The notes below the pieces were generated by a model that was not told the origin of the DNA, ran no database searches, and saw only the letters and a program-made list of their open reading frames with translations. DNA of 64,000 bases from positions 3,720,001 to 3,784,000 of the forward strand of contig NW_026267104.1 in assembly GCF_014633365.1 (NCBI RefSeq), in the 5' to 3' direction. Both the position numbers and the translations under genes were made by a program. Shown one piece after another: positions 11,466-21,953 of the stretch; the stretch's first letter is position 1, and each line of letters opens with the position of its first letter. The DNA is from Diospyros lotus. Lineage: Eukaryota; Streptophyta; Magnoliopsida; Ericales; Ebenaceae.

Positions 11466-13380
11466 AGTACAGGGTTCATCAAGAGAAACGAGATTCCTTG
11501 AAATGTAACGTTTTGCTGTACTATCTCATTTCATCATATGAAGGAATGGGCGCTTCGTCACAAAAATGAACGGTAAGCCTTTCTAAGGCACTCCTTATAT
11601 TTTAGGTTAACGATCCAGCTATCAGTAGTATTCAACCCAACTGTTCGATTATTGTATTGGTGATTTTACACACAATAAGAAGATAATTATTTTTCTTCTT
11701 AAGAAATCACACAATCGCACATGAAATGCTAAAAAGAGGCCTTAATTTGAATGCAAATCCCAAGCCCAGGCCCACGACCAGATGGGTCAATCCTTTAAGG
11801 CAAGATCCAAACTGGCCAATTTTAATTTTAATTATAAATGGGCCAGTCCATTAGAAAGCAGAGTCCCGATCATCTTGTATTGTTTGTGGGCCTTGTGGCC
11901 CGTATTGCTAATTGTTGAAGAAAGATGGGATATATTTTATATATTAAAACGATTAAAAAAAAAAAGAAAGGTGGGATATATTTTATTTATTAAATCTCTC
12001 TAACATCTTGACCTCAAGATTCCATAAACATAAACATTAAAACTAAATTTTCGGACAGTTCAAAACTGAAGAGACATTTTTTTATTCATATTGGAGAGAG
12101 TTTTTTTTGTCTGTCCTCATGAAGGTTGTGGTAAGGTGAGCAAGCTGTCCATTCAAAAATATATATTGCTTCCTCATTTACTTCTTTAATCACATTGTAT
12201 TGATTCTCATTTTTTTGTTAATTATTTGGTTAGTTAAATTTAGCACCCCTATGGATTGGCCCCCAACTCTCCTATTGTGACAAGCAATGCCAACACCCTA
12301 TTTTTGCAATTAAGGCTCAATTTTTGCCCTCTATTGCATGTCAATCATGAATATGCTAGAAAATATCAATGACAAGTGAATGTTGCATCTAGAATTTTCT
12401 CCATTATTTTGTTACTTGATGATAACCATAAAGGATTAACTGTTTTAATTTAAGTAAGAATGCAAAGTATAGATAATCTAAAAAATATTTTAATCTTTCT
12501 TCTTTGGTCTGAATGTTTTGTTCAAGTGGTAGAAGATTTATATTATTGGTCCAACTTTTGTTAGTTCAAAAATCACCCACATGGCAATTTTCTCCCAAAA
12601 CTTGTACTTTGCATCTCAAAATTAAGATTTCAATGTTTTAAGGTCTTAGATCGACGAGAATGTTACGCTTTTTATGTCGGGTAAAATAACGTTTGTCCAA
12701 CACGAACAAAATGAGAGGGGAGAGTGGGCCCCACCCCCTCCCCCAAACACCCTCCCTTACATGTCCGTGTCAAACAAACTCAATGTAAAAAACAAAACAA
12801 ATCTGCTTAGATTACATTTGTTGTAGACGACTTAGCAAAGAATGCACTTAATTAGTGTCATTAATTGACAATTAATTAAATAGAATTTTACTTGTATATA
12901 TATGTTTTATTTATCCAAATTTGAGACAGCCACTTTTCATATATATATATATATTTATTCTCAGCCCACTCATGAATTAAGCAAACTTTTCTATCGTTGT
13001 ATTGCATCTGATCATGCACAGCAAAATATATTAATTAGAAACAACAATCTTCTTAGTGTTGTTTATATTACTAACTATTGTAAAACTAGAATTTTACAAT
13101 TTTAAATAGCATGAATATGCTAGAAAATATTAATGACAAGTGAATGTTGCATCTAGAATTTTCTATCAAATTCATGAACAAGAACAGTGGCACGCCATTG
13201 CTATTTGATCATAATTATAAATTAAGGATTGAATGTTTTAATTTAAAGTAAGGATGCATAATCTAGTTAATCTGAAAATATTTCAATCTTTCTCCCTTAG
13301 TTCATAATATTTTGTTCTAGTGCTAAAAGACTTACATTCTTTAAGATAACAACACGTACATTAGCTACCTACCTTTATTA
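11466..13380. other. Intergenic 3' flank of the zinc-finger array with a repeated block
   Basis: No coding region is supported. A block at about 12347-12545 recurs at about 13110-13335 in the same orientation; both contain GAATATGCTAGAAAATAT and a TCTTTCTTC-like tract. Between them, 12810-13085 matches a segment at about 49395-49690, downstream of gene K, including the shared TTTTATTTATCCAA and TGCATCTGATCATGCACA (the latter with one difference). So copies A and K share 3' flanking sequence. Confidence 0.65.
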
Positions 13381-13382
13381 TT

Positions 13383-13475
13383 CTTAATCCACGTCTTGTA
13401 AGCATTGGAGTAAACTCCAATTTCTTTGCAAAATCTTTCTATGGCTGGCTTGCTTGCTCCATTTTTCTTGTTTGC
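13383..13475 (-). pseudogene. Homeodomain relic downstream of zinc-finger copy A
   Basis: On the minus strand, one frame off the copy A frame, the translation reads PAIERFCKEIGVYSNAYKTW then IKNNK. This matches the end of helix 2 and helix 3 of the ZF-HD homeodomain and aligns with KFCEEIGVQENNYKIWVKNQ in gene K of this window. It lies directly after the proline-rich tail of copy A, where a homeodomain sits in a full ZF-HD gene. The first half of the homeodomain is eroded (about 13440-13475). Copies B-I show no such sequence. Confidence 0.7.
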
Positions 13476-13480
13476 CAACA

Positions 13481-13924
13481 CTATATTGGTGGAGGCGGAG
13501 AAGATGGAGGTGCTGACGGAGGAGATGGATATGATGGTGGAGGAGGTGGAGTCAGAGAAGATGGAGGTGGTGGTGGGGGGCAGTGGTGGAGGAGGTGGAG
13601 GCAGAGGAGATGGAGGTGGAGGGGATAGTGGCGACAGAGAGGAGCTGGTGGTGTAGGAGCGAGCGGCAGAAGAGGTGGTGGTGGCAGTGACGGAGGAGCT
13701 AGTGGTGTAGAAGCTGGCGGCAGAGGAGATAGTGGTGGAGGCAGGGCTTCACGACGGTGAAAATTGCGATGACAACCGCATAAAACACAAAATATACTTT
13801 GATTGTTGTTGGGGCTGAATTCAAAATAGCCATCCAACAACACTCTTCTAGCATTTAAGCCGAAATTTTGCCTACTTTCCAAATATTGAACAATAGCTGA
13901 AAAATTTGTCTGGTGATTCTCCAT
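13481..13924 (-). CDS. ZF-HD-like mini zinc finger, proline-rich, copy A (147 aa)
   Basis: Small protein related to the ZF-HD dimerisation domain, as in MINI ZINC FINGER proteins, which in known plants act in the nucleus by pairing with ZF-HD factors. Residues about 12-60 align with the domain and end in [15 protein letters not shown]. Two ligands are lost: the first Cys (LESR) and the second (DGYFEF). The KNHA His is absent, as in all copies. The rest is Pro/Leu/His-rich low-complexity sequence. The ATG (13922-13924) sits just after a CT-rich leader with TATA about 55-65 bp upstream. A shifted homeodomain relic follows the stop. The reading frame is intact but the finger is probably impaired. 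Confidence 0.6.
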   Translation of the reverse strand: MENHQTNFSAIVQYLESRQNFGLNARRVLLDGYFEFSPNNNQSIFCVLCGCHRNFHRREALPPPLSPLPPASTPLAPPSLPPPPLLPLAPTPPAPLCRHYPLHLHLLCLHLLHHCPPPPPPSSLTPPPPPSYPSPPSAPPSSPPPPI

Positions 13925-13992
13925 TGAAGAGAGAGAGAGAAAGAAAGAAGAGTTAGCGTGAAGAGTTGCAGAAGGTTTGTATATATATATGA
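13925..13992 (-). promoter_or_regulatory. Core promoter and CT-rich leader of copy A
   Basis: Read on the minus strand, a TATATATATA run at about 13980-13989 is followed by a conserved CTTCTGCAACTCTTCACGC leader and a CT/TTTC-rich 5' UTR that ends at the ATG. The same arrangement (TATA 55-80 bp before ATG) recurs in the other array copies and in duplicated form before C, E, G and I. Confidence 0.55.
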
Positions 13993-14507
13993 ATTATGCT
14001 ATTTTGCCCGAATTGGTTGACGCACAGGATGACTAAAAGGATAAATTGTGATAAATAGTGATATTTTGTTAAAATTTTGGTGACAGAAAAGGCAGACTCT
14101 TTGAAGTTTGCCCCACATTAAGTCTCTCTTTCTCTATCTTTCTTCTCTCCCTCCACCGTGCTCTCTATCGACGATCGACAACAAAACGATCGTTGAAGTC
14201 CTTTCACCATCGATTGCTCACAGACGTCGCATAGTATCTGGTCACATTCTCTAGCAAACGCTCATGCCAATAAAGCCACCAACAACGGCAATGTTGGACC
14301 CAGGTTAGCCTTTTCTTTTATTTCCTGTATATGGATGCTTAAATTACAAATTATGTATTTCGTTCAATACAGCAAACCCCAGCCATCTGTTAATGGATAC
14401 CGCATTGTTGAAGTCCTTCCGGATAAAGTTTGGGCGAACTTCATATGAGATGAAGTCCATCGGATATCATCTGGCGAACTTCATCCCATATGAAGTCTTC
14501 CTAGACT
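13993..14507. repeat. Array spacer between copies A and B
   Basis: This is one copy of the conserved spacer of the array. From left to right it has the distal promoter of A (GGATTATGC-like TATA flank, CGCGAT-type dyad degenerate here), a CT-rich tract, a block CAGACGTCGCA ... GGACCCAGGTTAGC, an invariant TTTCGTTCAA and CCATCTGTTAATGGAT segment, then the inverted repeat adjoining copy B. The same order is found at 18587-19227, 19639-20172, 20572-21258, 24749-25333 and 31000-31614. Confidence 0.7.
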
Positions 14508-14512
14508 TCATC
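14426..14512. repeat. Inverted repeat (hairpin) at the 3' end of copy B
   Basis: Two arms of about 35 bp with a short loop around GGATATCATCT; each arm contains a nested ACTTCATATGAGATGAAGT-type dyad. The stop codon of copy B lies inside the right arm. Related segments occur at the 3' ends of D, E, F, G, H and I and at 32285-32376. Confidence 0.7.
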
Positions 14513-14927
14513 TAGGCAAAGAAGAAGATAGAGGTGGTAGGGGAGGAGATGGAGGTAGTGGTGGAGGAAGTGGAGTCGGAGAAGATGGAGGTGGTGGCGA
14601 TGACGACGGAGAAGATGGAGATGGAGGGGATAGTGGCGGCGGAGAAGTTGGTGGTGCAAGAGCGGGCGACAGAGGAGGTGGTTGTGGCGGAAGCGGAGGA
14701 GTTGGTGGTGTAGGAGCTAGCGGCAGAAGAGATGGTGGTGGAGACAGGGCTTCACAATGGTGAAAATTGCGATGACAACTGCATATGGCACAAAATATAC
14801 TTTGATTGTTGTTAGAGCTGAATTCATAACATCCATTTAACAACACTCTTCTAACATCTAAACCAAAATTTCGCCTAAATTCTGGATATTGAATAGTACT
14901 TGGAGAATTTGTCAGGTGATCCACCAT
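14508..14927 (-). CDS. ZF-HD-like mini zinc finger, copy B (139 aa)
   Basis: The start is ATG 14925-14927 (MVDHLTNSPS), aligned with the starts of the other copies; the frame is open further upstream but that part is leader sequence. Finger region: PEF replaces the usual LEC (first Cys lost), then NGCYEF and FCAICSCHRNFH. The tail of about 75 residues is almost only Pro, Ser, Leu and Ala and ends SSLPR with TGA inside the 3' inverted repeat. A 3-kb solo LTR begins 75 bp upstream of the ATG at the TATA box, so the native distal promoter (18061 onwards) is displaced. The reading frame is intact; function is doubtful. Confidence 0.58.
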   Translation of the reverse strand: MVDHLTNSPSTIQYPEFRRNFGLDVRRVLLNGCYEFSSNNNQSIFCAICSCHRNFHHCEALSPPPSLLPLAPTPPTPPLPPQPPPLSPALAPPTSPPPLSPPSPSSPSSSPPPPSSPTPLPPPLPPSPPLPPLSSSLPR

Positions 14928-15001
14928 AGAAAAAATAAAGAAAGAGAGAGAGAGAGAAGCATTGGCGTGAAGAGTCGCAGAAGATTTGTATATATATATG
15001 G

Positions 15002-18000
15002 TGTAAGGCCCGCTTCCAAATACTCGAAAGAAGGTCCTTACATAGATGATATAGAACAAAACTGAACTCAACTCATTTCATTTCTAGCAGCGAAAATTTA
15101 ATAAGATTTAATTACATTCCCAATATCTCATAACTCTAGGCTCGATGGCCATACAAAATAATATGAGGCTCAAATGCCATAACATAATAAATTTTCACTA
15201 TTACAAACCTCACCAAATCACTAACTAGGATCTTTAAAGCTAGGAGGCGTCTCCGTACACCACTATCCCTGGGTTGCAGTCCTATTGGACTCGCCCCCAA
15301 TAACCGTCTTTCCTTTACCTGGAATGGCAAAGAAGATCAAGTGAGCCACAAGGCTCAGCAAGTTCGAGAAACAAGGAACAATATATATGATTCAAGAACA
15401 CGATGACATCAAGAAGAGTAATCAAGGACTCCATAATATATACAAGATTCATAATTCATGAATTATCAATTCAACTCAATATATCATCTCACCATGTATC
15501 CCTATGCAAATGTGCATAAAATTTCAATGTCATTATTAATTTTCACAGGCTCGCAAGCCATCAATCATTACATGCAAGAGTGCATCATTTCATTATCAAT
15601 ATCAATTTCCCCGGCTCTCAAGCCATAATTCAATGCATGCAAAAGTGCATAAGTTTCATAGAACCTCACAAATAAATATGGAGCCAACCTGCCGGGCTAT
15701 GGCCACCTCGTCCCGTGCCAAGTGCTCTAGGGTACCCTTTCTCCCTTCGCGCAAAATAATAGGTGCGCAAAACATATATATATGAAACATGTACATGTAT
15801 GCATCATGTATGCATTTTCCAATCACATGTATTTAAATTCCTGATTCTGCAATATTCATGCTGTTAACATCACTTACCCATACCGGGTATTTTTTCCATC
15901 ATCAGATAAATTTAACATATCTTACTTCATAATGTTTACCACATTCAAGATGTAATTTATGGCACAAAAATGCTTAATGTAATTTACAACACAAGAATAC
16001 TTCTTTGAGAGATGCTATTTAATATTAAATCTCGATTCACCAGTTGAGGAGTATTATAAATTTAATAACTATTATTCCCATCATATGATTGTTGTGATTT
16101 CATTTAACCAGTGATAGTATGCATTTACTTGCATTCATGCTCATAGCTCAAATTCATTATTCGACCCCATGCAATCAAATGACCACACCACGTGAAATTG
16201 CTGACCAAACATAATCCTGAAATTTTTCTAAGGTAATGGACCAAATAGAACATTTTTTTTTGAAAATGTCTTCATCTTGAAAAACTAATTCCCGGTAATT
16301 TGATTACTAACATTTATTGTTGTAAAAATGATTTTTAATGAATTTTTCAAGAAACGAAAACTATGTATTTCGATGGTGGTAAAATTGCAAATTCATGGAT
16401 TTGTACTAAAACCAAAATTCTAACTTTTTATTTTTATGGATTTTTATTTTTTTGATATTTTTATTGAATCCAAATGGGGGGGGGTACTTTCTTATTTACA
16501 TTTATGTATTAAAGTAAAGGAAAGTAAAATATAAATTAAGGAAAGGTAAATAAATAGGGTGAGAGCTGATAGCTCTCATTCAAAGGCATATGGGACGAGC
16601 TCGGGAACAGCTCGGTCTTGAGGTCGCAGCTTACGGAGAGAGCTCAAGAGACCTCGCGGGAAGGACAAGCGAACGAGCTCGGGGTCATGAGGTGAACGAG
16701 CTCACGAAAAGAACTGGAACAAGCTCGCTAGAACATCAATGAAGCTGAACGTGTGTATATATATAACTAGGTTTGTCGAACAGAACAGAACAGGGGCATT
16801 CAAATGACTGTTTAAGCATAATATATTGTGGATTAGCTAGGCAGGGCATGCTTTAATAAGCTTTTCAAATCTCTGGGGGGGGGGGGGGTATCAGCTCGTT
16901 ACGCATATTGAATATAAGTATTTACAAGTGGGTCTCATATATATAGGCGAACAGTTTATATATATTTTCAGTTGAGGCTTTTGTTGTTTGCTCCAAATAC
17001 CTTAATGAAATCATTTAATGGTGACTTAGCACTTTACATTCAGCTAAGGGTGAGAGCTTCCAAAGGTGATGCAACATGTACATATATAAATGCCTGAACA
17101 GGGAGCAACGAGCTAAACAAAACCCAGCTGTAAGTAAGAAGGAAAGCCATTCACTGAACAAATATCAGGGTGAATCAAACCCCGCTTGAGACATCAAATG
17201 GACTTCACAGCAACTAGGAACTTTATACACAAAATAGACATAGTGGAAAACACTAACAGCGAGGTGACACAATAAGCAACAGTTTGCAAATCAAGGAAGC
17301 TTGCATTGTAATATAGAATATATCTAAGAGGGAGCTCGCACTGAAAGATAACGTGGTTGCATTGGAATAAAAATGGGTAAGAGAACTTGCCTGTTGAGAA
17401 TGCAATCAGAGAGAAGTTCCACCCGCGCACATGAAGCAAACAGCAACATCAAACAGAAGTAATGGAATATGATGGAGAGGGTGAAGAAGAAGAAGAGCAC
17501 GGAGATGGACTAAATAAGTAATGGAACAGTGCATTCAAAAAGAAGGGATACACCTTGCACTGAAATAGGATATTTGTGCACAGAGGCTGCTGGGAAAAAG
17601 GAGCGCGCACAGGTCTGCACGCCAGCTCCAGAATTTACTGAAATAACCCTCTTTTCATATTACAAACAAAAATATCTAGGGGCTTGAGTGACAAATGCTA
17701 CTTAATTTATTTTCTTTTTCCCATTTTCTTATTACACCATCAAGCCCATTATTTCCAAATAATTTCTCACCATGGGCCTAAGCCCAAATCACATATATCC
17801 CATATACATATATTCCAAGCCCACCAGGCTTAATTTTTCACTTGGGTTAGACATCTCATTAACTATTTAATTGAGGCCCTTTCACTTAAATTTCTGATTC
17901 CATGCACCAAAGAATAAAATTATGAAATCTAAATTATTTCTGTGCCACCAAGGAAATTAACATTAAGCATTAATAAAAATATTTAGTCCAACATTCTAAT

Positions 18001-18056
18001 TGCGAAACACTGACGTCAAGTATTAAAACAGCTAGACCCACTTTAGGGTCGTTACA
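15002..18056 (-). mobile_element. Solo LTR of a Ty3/gypsy-type retrotransposon (3.06 kb)
   Basis: Bounded by TGTAAGGCCC at the left and GTCGTTACA at the right (minus strand TGTAACGACCC), with a perfect 5-bp duplication TATGG (14997-15001 and 18057-18061). It splits the conserved sequence TATATATGGATTATGC of an array promoter. No internal coding region or second LTR was found, so a solo LTR is the simplest reading. The TGTAACGACCC start and length resemble Tekay/Del LTRs (family knowledge, not verified). It contains two poly-G runs (16479-16486, about 16877-16888). Confidence 0.7.
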
Positions 18057-18076
18057 TATGGATTATGCTACATTGC

Positions 18077-18586
18077 CTAAATTGGTTGACGCACGAGATG
18101 TCTGAAAGGATAAATTGCAATATTTTGAGGATGTAAATATCGCGATATTTTGTTAAAATTTTGGTGACAAAAAGGGCAGACTCTTTGAAGTTCCCCCCAT
18201 ATTAAGTCTCTCTCTCTATCTCTCTTCTCTCTCCACCGTGCTCTCCATGGACGGTCGATAGCAAAACAATCACTAAAGTCATTTCGCGGACGGTTGCTCA
18301 CAGAAGAAAGTGACGGCGACGGAGAAGATGGAGGTGGAGGGGATAGTGGCAGCAGAGGACCAAGTGGTGTAGAAGCGAGCATCAAAAGAGGTGGTGGTGG
18401 AGACAAGGCTTCATGGTGGTGAAAATTGCGATGACAACCGCATACGGCACAAAATATGTTTTGATTGTTGTTGGGGATGAATTCACAATAGTCATCCAAC
18501 AACACTCTTCTAACATCTAAATTGAAATTTCGTTTACATTCTAAATGTTGAACAGTAGCTAAAAAATTTGTCTGGTGATCCGCTAT
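18077..18586 (-). pseudogene. ZF-HD-like mini zinc finger, copy C (start lost, tail shortened)
   Basis: The start codon aligned with the other copies is ATA (18584-18586). The finger reads [31 protein letters not shown]; the DGC motif has become DDY. The proline-rich tail is short and then runs in frame into spacer sequence (about 18077-18300), giving a non-homologous C-terminus. A deletion joined the spacer (CTCACAGA) directly to the tail. An upstream ATG at 18818-18820 would give a 247-residue frame, but that extension is leader and repeat sequence, so I treat this as a broken copy. Confidence 0.6.
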
Positions 18587-19227
18587 TGAAGAAAGAAAGA
18601 GAGAATGAGAAAATAATTGGCGTGAAGAGTAGCAAAATATTTGTGTGTATATATATAGAGAGAGGGAGTGAGAGAAAGAGAAGAGTTGGCATAAAGAGTT
18701 GTAGAAGATTTGCATATATATATGGATTATGCTACTGTGCCCGAATTGGATAACGCACGGGATGACTGAAAGGATAAATCGTGCTAAATCGCGATATTTT
18801 GAGGATATAAATATCACCATATTTTGTTAAAATTTTTGTGACAGAAAAGGTGGACTCTTTGAACTCCTCCCCACATTAAGTTTCTCTTTCTCTCTCTCTC
18901 TCTCTCCCTCTTTCTCTCTCGTGTTCTCCATCGACGGTCAATAGCAAAACGATCGCTGAAGTCATTTCGCTACCAGTTGCTCACAGATGTCGCACGGTAC
19001 CTCGTTGCCTTTTCCAACAAACGCTCACGCCAGTATAGTCACCAACAACAACAATATCGAACCCATGTTAACTTCTTCCTTTATTTCCTATAAATGGATG
19101 GTTGCATTACAAGTTATGTATTTCGTTCAACACAGCAAACCCTACCCATCTGTTAATGGATGCCACATTGTTGAAATCTGCCGATGACGCCCGCTGGATA
19201 TCATCTCATATGAAGTCTGCCCAAACT
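18587..19227. repeat. Array spacer between copies C and D
   Basis: Contains the promoter of C in two tandem leader copies (about 18600-18720), the TATA-flanking GGATTATGCTACTGTGCCCG segment, a CT microsatellite (about 18887-18920), the GTCGCACGG...ACCCATGTTAACTT block, and a reduced inverted repeat (about 19160-19235). On the plus strand, a 66-codon frame begins ATGTCGCACGG (18987), but the ATG is ACG in most other spacer copies, which argues against a conserved protein there. Confidence 0.65.
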
Positions 19228-19638
19228 TCATCCAGGCAAAGAAGAAAATTGAGGTGGCAGTGGAGGAGATGGAGGTGGTGGTAGAGGTAGTAGAGTCAGA
19301 GAAGATGGAGGTGGTGTTGGGGGCGGTGGTAGAGAAGGAGGAGGTGGTGGTGGTGGTGGTGGCGACAGTGGCGGAGAAGATGGAAGTGTAGGGGATAGTG
19401 GCAGCGGAAGAGCTGGTGCTGTAGGAGCGGGCGATAGAGGAGATGGTGGTGGAGGCAGGGCTTCACGACGGTGAAAATTGCGATGACAACCGCATATGAC
19501 ACAAAATATACTTTGATTGTTGTTGGGGCTAAATTCACAACAACCATCCAACAACACTCTTCTAACATCTAAACCGAAATTTCACCTACATTTCAGATAT
19601 TGAACAGTACTTGGAGAATTTATCTGGTGATCCGCCAT
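19228..19638 (-). pseudogene. ZF-HD-like mini zinc finger, copy D (nonsense at codon 19)
   Basis: The ATG at 19636-19638 opens MADHQINSPSTVQYLKCR, followed at once by TGA (19582-19584) where sister copies have Arg. After the stop the same frame continues with [29 protein letters not shown] and a proline-rich tail ending at TGA 19228-19230 in the 3' inverted repeat. Apart from the stop and the shared absence of the KNHA His, all ligands are present, so inactivation is probably recent. An internal Met at 19557 would start only at DGC, within the finger. Confidence 0.65.
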
Positions 19639-20172
19639 TAAAGAAAGAAAGAAAGAGAAAGAGAGAAGCGTTGGCGTGAAGAGTCCTAGAAGATTTGTAT
19701 ATATATATCGATTATGCTACTTTGCCCAAATTGGTTTATGCACGAGATGTCTAAAAGGATAAATCGCGATATTTTAAGGATGTAAATATCGCGATATTTT
19801 GTTAAAATTTTGGTGACAAAAAGGGCAGACTCTTTGAAGTCCGCCCCACATTAAGTCTCTCTTTTATCTCTCTCCACCATGCTCTCTATGGACGGTAGAT
19901 AGCAAAATGATCTCTAAAGTCATTTCGCACCCGGTTTCTCACAGACATCACACGATGCCTCGTCACCTTCTCCAGCAAATGTTCACGCCTATATAGCCAC
20001 CAAAAATGACAATGTCGGACGCAAGTTAGGTTTGTCTTTTATTTCCTCTATATGGATGCTTACATTACAAATTATGTATTTCGTTCAACACAACAAACCC
20101 TACCCATCTATTAATGGATGCCGCATTATTAAAGTCCGCCTGGATATCATTTGGGATGAAGCCCGCCAGATA
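19639..20172. repeat. Array spacer between copies D and E
   Basis: Same order of blocks as the other spacers: leader, TATA run (about 19699-19708), CGCG dyad (19764-19794), CT tract, a TCGGACGCAAGTTAGG block, TTTCGTTCAACACAAC, and a shortened inverted-repeat segment (about 20120-20180). Confidence 0.65.
19764..19794. promoter_or_regulatory. CGCG-containing dyad in the array promoter
   Basis: A perfect 11-bp inverted repeat, TCGCGATATTT and AAATATCGCGA, separated by 9 bp. Near copies occur at about 18115-18145, 20785-20830 and 21825-21860, always 110-210 bp upstream of an array ATG. Conservation of spacing and sequence amid eroding spacers suggests a transcription-factor site; the factor is unknown. 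Confidence 0.45.
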
Positions 20173-20571
20173 TCATTTAGGCTGAAGAGAAGATGGAGGT
20201 GCCAGTAGAAGAGATAGAGGTGGTGGTAGAGGAGAAGGAGGTGGCGGCGACAGAGAAGATAGAGGTGGAGGGGATAGTGGTGGCGGAGGAACTGGTGGTG
20301 TAGGAGCGGACAACAGAGGAGGTGGCGATGGTGGTGGCGGAGGAGCTGGTGGTGTAAGAGCTGGTGGCAGAGGAGATGGTGGTGGAGGCAAGGCTTCACA
20401 GCGGTGAAAATTGCAATGACAACCGCATACGACACAGAATATATTTTGATTGTTGTTGGGGCTGAATTCACAGCAGTCGTCCAATAACACTTTTCTAACA
20501 TCTAAACCGAAATTTCGCCTACATTCCAGATATTGAATAGTAGCTGAAAAATTTGTCTGGTGATCCGCCAT
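20173..20571 (-). CDS. ZF-HD-like mini zinc finger, copy E, best preserved (132 aa)
   Basis: The start is ATG 20569-20571 (MADHQTNFSATIQ), the conserved array start; an upstream in-frame ATG at 20623-20625 lies in the leader. The finger (residues about 12-60) reads YLECRRNFGLD, DDCCEF, FCVVCGCHCNFHRCE. All array-type ligands are kept; DGC is DDC, and an extra Cys appears in CHCNFH. The KNHA His is missing. The tail is proline-rich and stops at TGA 20173-20175. By family knowledge such proteins pair with ZF-HD factors in the nucleus; whether this one still can is an inference. The leader is duplicated upstream (about 20600-20720). Confidence 0.65.
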   Translation of the reverse strand: MADHQTNFSATIQYLECRRNFGLDVRKVLLDDCCEFSPNNNQNIFCVVCGCHCNFHRCEALPPPPSPLPPALTPPAPPPPPSPPPLLSAPTPPVPPPPLSPPPLSSLSPPPPSPLPPPLSLLLAPPSSLQPK

Positions 20572-20643
20572 TAAAGAAGAAAGAAAGAGAGAGAGGGAGA
20601 AAAGAGTTGGCGTGAAAAGTCGCATAATGTTTGTGTGTGTGTG

Positions 20644-20677
<34 letters not shown>

Positions 20678-20880
20678 AAGATAGAAGAGTTTGCGTGAAA
20701 AGTTGCATAAGGTTTGTATATATATATGGATTATGCTATTTTGCCCAAATTGGATGACGCATGGGATGACTAAAAGGATAAATCGTCATAAATCGTGATA
20801 TTTTGAGGATATAAATATCGCGATATTTTGTTAAAATTTTTGTGACAAAAAAGGCAAACTCTTTGAAGTCCGCCCCATAT

Positions 20881-20921
<41 letters not shown>

Positions 20922-21258
20922 ACGGTTGATAACAAAACGATCGCTGAAGTTATTTCACCACCAATTGCTCATAGACGTCGCATGGTGCGTCGTCGCCTTC
21001 TCCAGCAAACGCTCGCGCCAGTATAGTCATCAACAATGGTAATGTCGGACCCAAGTTAACTACTTCATTTATTTCTTGTAAATGGATGGTTGCATTAGAA
21101 ATTCTGTATTTCGTTCAACACAACAAACCCCACCCATCTGTTAATGGATGCTGCATTGTTGAAGTCTGTTTGGATGAAGTTTGGGCACACTTCATACCAT
21201 ATGAAGTCCACCGGATATCATCTAGCGAATTTTATCCCATATGATGTCCGCCAAGACT
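20572..21258. repeat. Array spacer between copies E and F
   Basis: Starts with two leader copies separated by a (TG)n(TA)n(GA)n microsatellite (about 20632-20680). Then come the TATA flank, CGCG dyad (about 20788-20830), a (CT)n tract (20885-20917), the AATGTCGGACCCAAGTTAAC block and a full inverted repeat at about 21167-21267 that includes the stop of copy F. Confidence 0.65.
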
Positions 21259-21684
21259 TCATCTAACCGAAGAAGAAGATGGAGGTGGTGGAGGAAGTGG
21301 AATCGGAAAAGATAGAGGTGGTGTTGGGGGCGATGGTGGAGGAGGAGGAGGAAATGGCGGTGGTGGCGGAGAAGATGGAGGTAGAGGGGATAGTGGCAGC
21401 GGAGTAGCTGGTGTTGTAGAAGCGGGCGACAGATGAGGTGGTTGTAGCGGAGGCAAAGGAGTTGGTGGTGTTGGAGCTGGCAACAGAGGAGATGGTGGAG
21501 GCAGGGCATCACGGCGGTGAAAATTACGATGATAACCACATACGACACAAAATATACTTTGATTGTTGTTGGGGCTGAATTCATAACAGCCATCCAACAA
21601 CACTCTTCTAACATCTAAATCGAAATTTTGCCTACATTCCAGATATTGAACAGTATTTGGAGAATTTGTTTGGTGATCTGCCAT
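21259..21684 (-). CDS. ZF-HD-like mini zinc finger, copy F (141 aa)
   Basis: The start is ATG 21682-21684 (MADHQTNSPNTVQ). The finger reads YLECRQNFDLD, DGCYEF, FCVVCGYHRNFHRRD: one ligand is lost (CGCH has become CGYH). The tail is about 80 residues, more than half proline. The stop (21259-21261) lies within the 3' inverted repeat. TATA is at about 21749-21767. A truncated CACTA element begins about 270 bp upstream of the ATG, which removes the distal spacer. The frame is intact. Confidence 0.6.
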   Translation of the reverse strand: MADHQTNSPNTVQYLECRQNFDLDVRRVLLDGCYEFSPNNNQSIFCVVCGYHRNFHRRDALPPPSPLLPAPTPPTPLPPLQPPHLSPASTTPATPLPLSPLPPSSPPPPPFPPPPPPSPPTPPLSFPIPLPPPPPSSSSVR

Positions 21685-21953
21685 TGAAGAAAGAGAGAGA
21701 GAGAGAGAGTGAGAGAGAAGCGTTGGTGCGAAGAGTTGCAGAAGGTTTGCATATATATATATATATGGATTATGCTACTTTACCCAAATTAGTTGACGCA
21801 CGAGATGTCTGAAAGGATAAATCGTGATATTTTGAGGATGTAAATATCGCGAAATTTTGTTAAAATTTTGGTGACAAAAAGGGCAGACTCTTTGAAGTCC
21901 ACCCCACATTAAGTCTCTCTCTCTCTTCTCTCTCTCTATCGTGCTTTCCATGG

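Noticed and set aside
13426..13656. Plus-strand Gly/Glu-rich frames opposite the proline-rich tails (also 24404-24682, 31635-31832)
   Set aside because: They are complements of the GGAGGTGGT-type low-complexity tail DNA; the conserved finger motif is on the minus strand.
16479..16888. Poly-G runs as possible G-quadruplex regulators
   Set aside because: Single homopolymer runs in a solo LTR (and the T/G run at 52441-52484) are more simply slippage or assembly features.
18987..19187. Conserved plus-strand frame in array spacers (also 31393-31599)
   Set aside because: The ATG is absent in most spacer copies and the frame is not kept; kept only as a possible exon-like block in the findings.
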